DNA from: Salvator merianae
Lineage: Eukaryota > Chordata > Lepidosauria > Squamata > Teiidae
Direction of reading: 5' to 3'
DNA: 64,000 nucleotides
Assembly (NCBI GenBank): GCA_003586115.2
Contig: QVOM02000021.1
Coordinates: 12,877,898-12,941,897 of the forward strand
Of this stretch, positions 57,239 to 64,000 are shown piece after piece. The translations under genes and the position numbers were made by a program. Under the pieces are notes generated by a model. It was not told where the DNA came from, ran no database searches, and saw only the letters and a list, made by a program, of their open reading frames with translations. The first letter of the stretch is position 1. Each line of letters starts with the position of its first letter.

Positions 57239-57564
57239 GGGTGATTCCACACTGATAAAGTCAACATACTGGACCAACAAGCATTCTAGGAGTCTCTCTT
57301 CTGCATGCTGGTGTGGTCTAAGGCTGCATCCAGACATCACTTATTTATTCCACTATATTTGAATATTCCAGAATAAAGCATGGATATTCTGGAATATCCA
57401 TGCTTTATTCCAGAATATCCAAATATAGTGGAATAACTATGTGATGTCTGGATCCACCCACAGAGAGGCCCCACCCAAGGTCTCCCTTAGACCACACCAA
57501 CATGTGGAAGGGAAGCTCCTAATACACTTGCTGGTCTGATAGACTCCCCAGTGTGGAATCGCCC
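57239..57564. mobile_element. 'GGGCGATT' MITE split by another palindromic MITE
   Basis: Ends GGGTGATTCCACACTG and, inward from the right, GGGCGATTCCACACTGG. The two arms pair at least over 'tgctggtgtggtctaag' and its reverse. The element at 57322-57459 sits close to the middle of this fold-back. Confidence 0.85.
57322..57459. mobile_element. AT-rich palindromic MITE, copy 3, nested
   Basis: Starts GGCTGCATCCAGACATC after a TAA triplet. The two arms, meeting near 57387, are almost perfect reverse complements ('ccactatatttgaatattcc', 'gaataaagcatggatattc'). It is the cleanest of three copies in the window and lies inside a second palindromic element. Confidence 0.9.
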
Positions 57565-57639
57565 TTCATCTGTAGAAGCAGAAAACAGGAATTTCATTTA
57601 TTGCCCATAGCAATACTGACTAGGATCCAGAAGTTGCTA

Positions 57640-57835
57640 TGGAAGCTTTCACATTATGTATGTTAGTACAGATCGCAGAGCCTGTCACCTGGGACAGGTG
57701 GTCAGGACTGTGCAGGCAGCCATTGGTATGACAGCTCCTGGTTCTAGCCTAACTTCAGAAGCTGGGAACAAAAGTTCCCAGTTTCTGAAGTTGCTAGTAT
57801 GGATATTTTTGTGACATGCCCAGAAATGGGCCATT
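57640..57835. mobile_element. Fragment related to subfamily 4
   Basis: 'atgttagtacagatcgcaga' and the fold-back 'aacttcagaagctgggaac'/'gttcccagtttctgaagtt' relate it loosely to the 50069-50560 element. The termini are absent. Confidence 0.35.
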
Positions 57836-58799
57836 TCCAGGGTCGTTTCCAGAATCTAATGAAACGGCACCAGGCTCCATACACCATTTGGGACTGTCCA
57901 GTTGCCTGCCTGGCACACAGCTGGACCAGGCCACAGCCAGGAACACTTGAGAGACCACTTCAAAGCTGTCTCCCCCTAGAGCAGTTTCCAGTGGGATTGT
58001 CATTTCTTGGTCCATTCCATATGGCCAGAGGATTCTCAGGAGGCACAATCGCTCCAAGGGAGGGAACTACTAAATTGTCCTCATCTTTCACAGTATTGTT
58101 TGAGCTCCTCACTGCTTTGTCCCCTACAACTATTATCCTCCTTAATTCTCAAGCACACTCCCTAATTTTGTCTATATTGGTGTGCCAGAAAGCAAAATTC
58201 CACACCACCACCTCCAATTCTTTACTATCGACTCTAAATTCACCAACCATATACACTGATCAAGGTCAGCTCTAGGAATAGGTTCTCTGAGCTAAAGTGT
58301 GAGAGTGGGGAAGGGGTGGTATAGTGTGGTGAGGTACTAGTATTGGCCTGGGGTCAACACTGGGGAAACGCAGCAGCCAGCCAAGATAGGGTTGCCTGGC
58401 TGTGTTGGGGGATGCCTCACCCAGGTGGGAGCCAGAAAGCAGCATTTGGAACCAGCAGTCACCCAGGCTTCTCAGTGTAGAATGTCCTACCTAAGAGCAG
58501 CCCCAAGGAATCCTCCGCACTCCCCACTTTCTCCTATGGGAACCCTCTGCTCCCATCTTCCCTCTGTCCCCCAGCAGCCAACCATATTCACCCCCAATGG
58601 CTGCAATGCGGTGCATCTAATTTTATCACCTGTGCAGAGCATGTGCTCCTTACCACCTCCTGAATGGTCCTTACCACCTCGTACCTCACTGGTACCCCTT
58701 GGACAGAGCTGTTTGCCATGACCTGGAACAAGCAGGGGCAATAAAAAGAGAAGTGGGACAAGGGGAGGGCAGGGCATGCAAGGTAGGTTTGTGCACTAG
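57836..58799. other. Non-coding DNA, no feature seen
   Basis: No recognised repeat. The overlapping open frames of 88-158 codons have no recognised domain. Confidence 0.4.
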
Positions 58800-59222
58800 G
58801 GGTTTTTCTGCACAAGCTGCTCACTAGTATGCCTCTTCTGCATAGGACTAGCACTGCTGTGATCCAGAACTGCCCTAAGGGCTCCCTATTCTAATTTAGC
58901 AATGGACCTGTTTGAAAAAGTCTGCAAGCCTACTAATGCTGCTTTGAAGGTCAGGTCATCTTCAAAACACCAATCTGGAGGTAGTTCAGCCCTGTCCTCA
59001 TGCACTGGACATGACATTGGAGTGATGAGGACATGGGCCAATTGAAAGGAAGGGTGGTGCTTGCAGTGAACGTACACCTCACCTGGAGGAAAGGTGCTGG
59101 TGTTGGACTGGGGCAACAGCATTCCAGCCTTCACAGTGAGGATGGCACCTGCTGGACTTGCACTGGGACAGGCTGGAGTGGACGACTTAAACCACTCCAA
59201 GGGAGGTAAATGCAGGAGTGGC
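58800..59222 (-). mobile_element. 'GGGCCTTTTCGCACTT' group element, subfamily 1 variant
   Basis: Left GGGGTTTTTCTGCACAAG and right AAATGCAGGAGTGGCC are inverted ends. Near the right end, 'caggctggagtgg'/'ccactccaaggga' forms a terminal hairpin comparable with that at 34370-34425. The flanks are uninformative. Confidence 0.65.
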
Positions 59223-59603
59223 CTAGAAATACCCAGCCAGCCTGTGATCCTAATGGCTGGCTTATCTCATCCCTTCCTGAGCTGAAGAGCAGCTAAAGCA
59301 CTTTTGAGAAGCTAGAGCAAAGCACCTGTAGGGCACTGGCACAAGCTGGCAGAACAGATTTCAAACCTAAGCCTTGCCTAGGCATCACACCTCTCCAGAA
59401 GAGAGCAGCAGAGAGTAAGAGGTTCTCCATTTGGAGCTTGGCTGGGCCCAGTGCCTACTCCTTGGTTGTATCTATGTAGTCAGCTGGAAACACTAGGCTT
59501 AGCAGTTACCCACGCAATACAGTGGAGACTTGAGCTCTTCTTCTATTCTTCGTTCTTCTGACCAGGGCAATGGAACTTCTGACTATTAGGCATGTATCCA
59601 AGA

Positions 59604-59678
59604 GAAGAAGAAGAAGAAGAAGAAGAAGAAGAAGAAGAAGAAGAAGAAGAAGAAGAAGAAGAAGAAGAAGAAGAAGAA
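59604..59678 (+). repeat. (GAA)25 microsatellite
   Basis: 75 uninterrupted bases of GAA. It is the expanded (TTC)n tail of the minus-strand SINE that follows. Pure GAA/TTC tracts can form triplex DNA and are length-unstable. It produces an artificial poly-glutamate open frame. Confidence 0.97.
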
Positions 59679-59953
59679 CTTGGTTTTTATACCCCACTTT
59701 TCTCGGCCGAAGCTGACTCAAAGCGGCTTACAAGGTTATTTTTCACCCGAAGGCTTACATCTGTCTATCTTCCGCATCACACGTGATGCTCCCTATTTAT
59801 CTACTTGCAATTACTTGCTTTCAAACAGCTAGGTTGCCTGGAGCTAGAGGCCAGTAGAGGGCGCTCATCCCCTCTACACGGCAGACAGGGGCCTTGAACT
59901 CTGATCCTCCTATTGAAAGATCAGTGCCTTAGCCGTCTGTGCCACCGTGCCTC
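59679..59953 (-). mobile_element. tRNA-derived SINE, family S, copy 2
   Basis: Reverse complement of 55091-55365 with few differences. It begins at the LINE-like end ('tataccccacttttctcggc', 'ctcaaagcggcttacaagg'). It passes through 'gccagtagagggcgctcatc' and the B box (reverse of 'ggccttgaactc'), and ends with the head 'gccaccgtgcctc'. With the first copy it defines a young family. Confidence 0.95.
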
Positions 59954-61255
59954 CACTGTCCCCCACTGCACTGTAGTCAAAGTACACTATTCCTACTGCA
60001 CCCCACCCCAACTCAACCACTGCTTACCAGCTTCAGGGCCACTGTATAGTCTGTGCCTAGCCACGACCTTGTACCCATCCTGGCCAAAAGTGTATTCCAG
60101 AGCACTGGAGGAGCCAGGCAGGCACAACACATACCTGCATGGAAGGAGCTGAGAGCCACTGGAAGATACTGGTCTCCATTCCTAAACTGGTACTCCTAAA
60201 CACAATGGGATCCTAACTCAGTGGTACTATTGACTTGGTAGTGGTGCTGGCCCTGGGACTATCACTTCTTTCGTCCTCTTAGCATTCTGTATTTACCGAG
60301 TTTTCATGGAAGTAGTTTGCAGGCACAGTCCTAGAGCTTCCCCTCAATGCTTTTGAGTAAGAGCTGAGCAGAACTAGCAGCATCAGGATTACGGTCTTCT
60401 GCTTTATCGTTTGCCAGGATGGTGCAGTTCAGTGTTTTAGAAAACATGGCAAAGCTGTAATAAGACTGCTTGCAGGTTTATGTATTTATTTCCAGTTATA
60501 TCCTGCCTTATACCTTTTAAAAAATAAAAACGGTAATGCATAGTTACAATTCTTCAGCACTGTGCTGAACATACTGAACATACTCATTGTAAGATGTCCC
60601 TTTCCAAACTCTTGTCACAAGTGCTAAGCGCATGCAAAATGCCATTTCTCATCAGACACAGGGAAAGGTAGGGGGGAAAGGTAAAACCAGCATGAAAGCC
60701 GCAACACTGATTGCCTCGTACACCTATTTACAATCCAGTTTTAGTTACAATTCTCCTGCTTCTCTTCCTTCAGCAGATTAATATGCATTCAGTCCCCATC
60801 TTCCACTTTTGTCATGAAAGTGATGGCTATTATCACAGTTGGAAATTCGTATTTTTATGGTGTAATCAAAGTCCAGGCGCAATCTCACAGCAAAACTTTT
60901 AGGATACAATATAGCAAGAATAATAAAGCAGCCTCTCTGTCTCTCTTTTGTCTGTGTTCTTTTCTGCACATAGAGAATATGCTGCCCTCAACATATCAAG
61001 GATCCGCAACACTTTCAGCTTTTCTTTTCTTTTAATTTCAAGAGAAAAGGTTTAAAAGTTTCAGAACAACAATAATTGGAATTGTGTTAAACAGAAATTT
61101 AACACTGCCTGTTGAAGGACGTTTTCGAGAAAGAAGAGAAGACCATGACTCATATGTGGAGAAAAAGAAGGTGACAGGGACAAGTACCACCTCCATCCAT
61201 TAGGTAATGAGCTGAAACAAAGGCAGGATCCGCACCACAGCAGACCTTGACACTG
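59954..61255. other. Non-coding DNA, one weak LINE end
   Basis: At 60480-60520 'tttatgtatttatttccagt' and 'tatcctgccttata' look like a minus-strand LINE 3' end. Nothing else is recognised. Confidence 0.45.
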
Positions 61256-61258
61256 GGA

Positions 61259-61328
61259 AGTGTGCGTGTGTGTGTGTGTGTGTGTGTACAAATGTGTGCA
61301 TGCACACATGCATGCACACATGCACACT
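61259..61328. repeat. (TG)n joined to a TGCA-rich palindromic run
   Basis: A (GT)n tract to 61287 is followed by 'tgtgtgcatgcacaca' and 'catgcatgcacac'. Most steps alternate purine and pyrimidine, and the second part is self-complementary. Confidence 0.9.
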
Positions 61329-62733
61329 CTTTACCACACAAACATCAAAGCCAGGGAACTTTCATTTCCCGGCATCAACAGTTCTGCACAGCTGCATTTC
61401 TGCAGATGCAGTAGTTCACCCTGGAAGTGAACCGTTTGTTGCATTTGAGAAAACAGGGCTGTGCACAGAGCTGGCAAGGGAGCACCACAGGTGAGTTTGG
61501 CAGTGGCATCTAAGTGCTATCAGAGTGCTTTCTCCCACTCTATGCTTGCCACCCCTCTATGGTGAAACGTTAGCTCAATGTGCACAGGATTGTGTAATTC
61601 CCACATCCTTCGAGTTTTCCCATGGCGTCATTATGGCATCATGCAGATCTTGCCATAAACTAGAGCTGAAATGTTGGTGCAGTTATAGGCATGCTTTCTT
61701 GTGAACCTTTTCCATACAGTTAAAACCATTAAGACTTCACAGAAGAACTTATGTATTTCTTTTAAATGTGTAGGTCCCAGTTTTTCCCCTTCAAGCATCT
61801 CCTTTCTGAGAAAGCCCCTGTCTGGAACTCTAGGCGGATCCTGCGAGAAAGACGGAATGATGATTTATCTTCCATGTAGGGGTTGCCTCTTTTGAGGCAA
61901 GCAGTGGTTAAGAGCATCACATGGGAAAAGGCCTTCAGGGAAATGACAAGGGAAGGTATGCAAAATAGCTTGCACCCTCCCACACACTGGTGTCCTGTGC
62001 TAAAGAGATGCTGTAAGAAATGAAAAACTGCCTGCAAAACTGAGAAAAAAACAGCTGTTCTCACTTCTGAAGGAAGGAAGTCATTGTGCAACTGCTGAGA
62101 AACAGCAAACACCACGTTGGAAACTGACGTATGGAAAGTCTTTAGCACAGGGCAGGACTTCAGAGCTATTTTGGAAGTAAGCAACTCAGCGTGTTAATCA
62201 ATAAGACACGTAAATCTGTCTGCAGCATCTTTAAGATCAATGTCTCTCCTACCTTCTGGCTTAGATCAGTGATGCTTTTAAAACAAAGTAATCAGTCATC
62301 CCAACTTGCTAGTCCAATGTCTTGAAGACATACATTGCTAGCTAAAATTTTATTAAGCCTGAATTTTAGGAATACTGTTCCTAACGAAGCTTATGGTTAT
62401 CTTTTTCTAAATTAAATTCAGGAGCACTGCTGATGAAACCTATTTTGGCTATTGGGTATCATTGATGCACCAGAGTGTTTGGTGGTGTCCTTCACTGAAA
62501 CAGAATCACAAATTCTTTGATTTTAGATGCCATCACGGGATGCTTTGGCCACTACAGCTGAAACAATTGGACTTATGCTTGAAACCCTGAGGAGATTGTA
62601 TCAGCGGACAATGCTAGAGCTGGCTGAACAAGTGGTCTGAGGGAGGGGAAAGCAGCTTTCTTTGTAACAACCTCTCTGGAACTGTTCTTTCCCAGGCAAC
62701 GTTCTGACTAGAGGATGGTTTCAGTCTAACAAA
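61329..62733. other. Non-coding DNA, no feature seen
   Basis: No recognised repeat or exon. A 140-codon minus-strand frame at 61762-62184 has no recognised domain. Confidence 0.4.
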
Positions 62734-63194
62734 GGGCTTTTCTGCACTTTCCATCTTGTAATGTTCACAAGCAAACATTACAAGATGGAACAGACCTTGC
62801 AGTGCGGCAGCCATTCGCACTGCGAGGGCTAGAACATCCTGTCAACGGGCTACCTGCATTTGCAGTGTGAATGCTGTCCGCCCGCACCATGACAGCAGTC
62901 GAGAAAACATCTGGCCACTACCATATTGACCAGGGATATGGTACAACTGTGCAGCCACAGCTATGCTGCACAGCACAGAATTTGCACCTCGAAGAAGGTG
63001 TGAACACTGTGTACCAGAAGCAGTCCAGCTGCTCCCAGTACAGTTGTGAAGCACGATCTTGTGCTCCACAGCTAGTAGCGATCAGGAGTGGCTGTAACCC
63101 ACTCCCAATCACAAGGGCCTCTGCAAAGTGCAGATGTACTTCACTAGTGACCGTCTGCATGCTCACTAGTGAAAAGTGTGAACAAGCCCTAAGA
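62734..63194 (+). mobile_element. 'GGGCCTTTTCGCACTT' group element, subfamily 1
   Basis: Starts GGGCTTTTCTGCACTTTCC and ends AAAAGTGTGAACAAGCCC. A strong terminal hairpin, 'ccatcttgtaatgtt'/'aacattacaagatgg', lies just inside the left end. The body is the inverted equivalent of 1973-2265 and the direct equivalent of 28201-28668. Flanking triplets are AAA and TAA. Confidence 0.85.
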
Positions 63195-64000
63195 CTGTGT
63201 TGGGTAAGGCAAGACTACTAGCCCTGTTTAGGGAAGGACCATCCCTCCCCATTCAAATTCTAGTTGTAGACATAAATTATTCAAAATATTTAGCTACATT
63301 TGGACAAATTTTGTTCACTTAGACTCAAGATGATCAAAATTCATTCCCTTGGATTCTTGAAGAGTTGTGTCCACTACGAATGAACAGGCAGATGGACAGT
63401 ACACACAGCATATACAGATTCTTTTTCACATCACAAATTAATTCCTGCTGCAAATGAGTTCAGTTATGCCTACCTTATTGAAAAATAATAGGGATACATG
63501 CATCAGTTGCAGACATCTACACATCATTTTTTAAACATGGGACCTTTTGACAGGCTTTTTTCTTTAAAAAAAAAGTAAAATAAATCCAGCACACAGTTCC
63601 ATGGCATCAATATGGCATGAATCTTCATAATGAGTAATAATATGTGGTGTTTGGGTACTTTCAGATACTTTGTTGGAATCACATGCCATGATTTGGCAGG
63701 CTGCTGTATGGCAGAATCACATTCTGGACACATTCAACAGGGGAAATCCAAGCAGAATTTAGATGGTATATATTCACATTTGAGAATCCAGAATCTGTGT
63801 GATCTCCTGAGCAGTCTAAACTTTTAGCCAGTCAACCAAACTCATCAAGATGTTAGCAGGATTGGAATGGTATTCAAATGCTGAGCCATTTCTTATCCTG
63901 GTGAGATAAAATCAGGTAAAGCAGAGTCCAGGGCAAAGTCAGTGAGACAAAGCAGAAAGTACCTTAAACAGTTCAGGCTAGAAAATCAGATGATCAAATG
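63195..64000. other. Non-coding DNA, no feature seen
   Basis: AT-rich DNA without a recognised repeat or exon up to the end of the window. Confidence 0.5.

Noticed and set aside
59592..59786. Poly-glutamate protein
   Set aside because: It is only a translation of the (GAA)25 SINE tail; the other strand gives poly-leucine equally well.
1..64000. Endogenous retrovirus or LTR element
   Set aside because: I saw no paired LTR-like direct repeats with TG..CA ends, no primer binding site, and no gag or retroviral pol motif.
1..64000. A new defence, operon or biosynthetic system
   Set aside because: There are no clustered coding regions; the window is vertebrate intergenic DNA made largely of transposons.

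Overview
This window looks like intergenic or deep intronic DNA from a sauropsid, most likely a squamate reptile (lizard or gecko type). That rests on the mix of interspersed repeats: CR1 and L2-like LINE ends, an R4/Dong-type reverse transcriptase remnant, tRNA-derived SINEs with CR1/L2-like tails, and many short non-autonomous DNA transposons. I recognise no cellular protein-coding exon, no tRNA or rRNA gene, no CRISPR array, no operon and no bacterial signal. The open frames are short. The longer recognisable ones are decayed LINE proteins or translations of DNA transposons.

Layout. 1-3.4 kb: mostly unique, AT-rich DNA with one CR1 tail and one hairpin-type DNA element. 3.4-5.5 kb: a cluster of hAT elements, two with perfect 8-bp target duplications (4244-4352 and 4742-5502). 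7-12.2 kb: LINE ends, a third hAT element with a perfect 8-bp duplication (10078-10299), and a CR1 copy inserted inside an older DNA element. 12.6-14.4 kb: a broken L2-like LINE on the minus strand with recognisable endonuclease. 16-21.3 kb: several 'GGGCCTTTTCGCACTT' elements, a hAT-like element, an R4/Dong RT fragment, an unusually CpG-rich element (19103-19680) and a CR1 3' end. 21.5-37.2 kb: more of the same families, three short AT-rich or GC-rich palindromes and a MIR-like SINE. 37-51 kb: further elements, a long hairpin that resembles paired terminal repeats of a Penelope-like element (39399-39618), a 66-bp minisatellite (40796-41044), and a SINE nested in a LINE tail (45405-45690). 51-55 kb: comparatively repeat-poor; 52020-52900 is AT-rich, full of TAAT/octamer motifs, and is the best candidate for a conserved non-coding element. 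55-64 kb: two SINEs of one family in opposite orientation, one of them in the loop of a 69-bp inverted repeat and the other with a (GAA)25 tail, plus nested palindromic MITEs and a Z-DNA-prone repeat.

The dominant theme is a crowded community of short transposons sharing the terminal motif GGGCCTTTTCGCACTT but carrying at least four unrelated internal sequences, together with many fold-back structures. The superfamily of this group is not settled by the target sites I can see. Family names are from recognition of sequence patterns, not from a database search.
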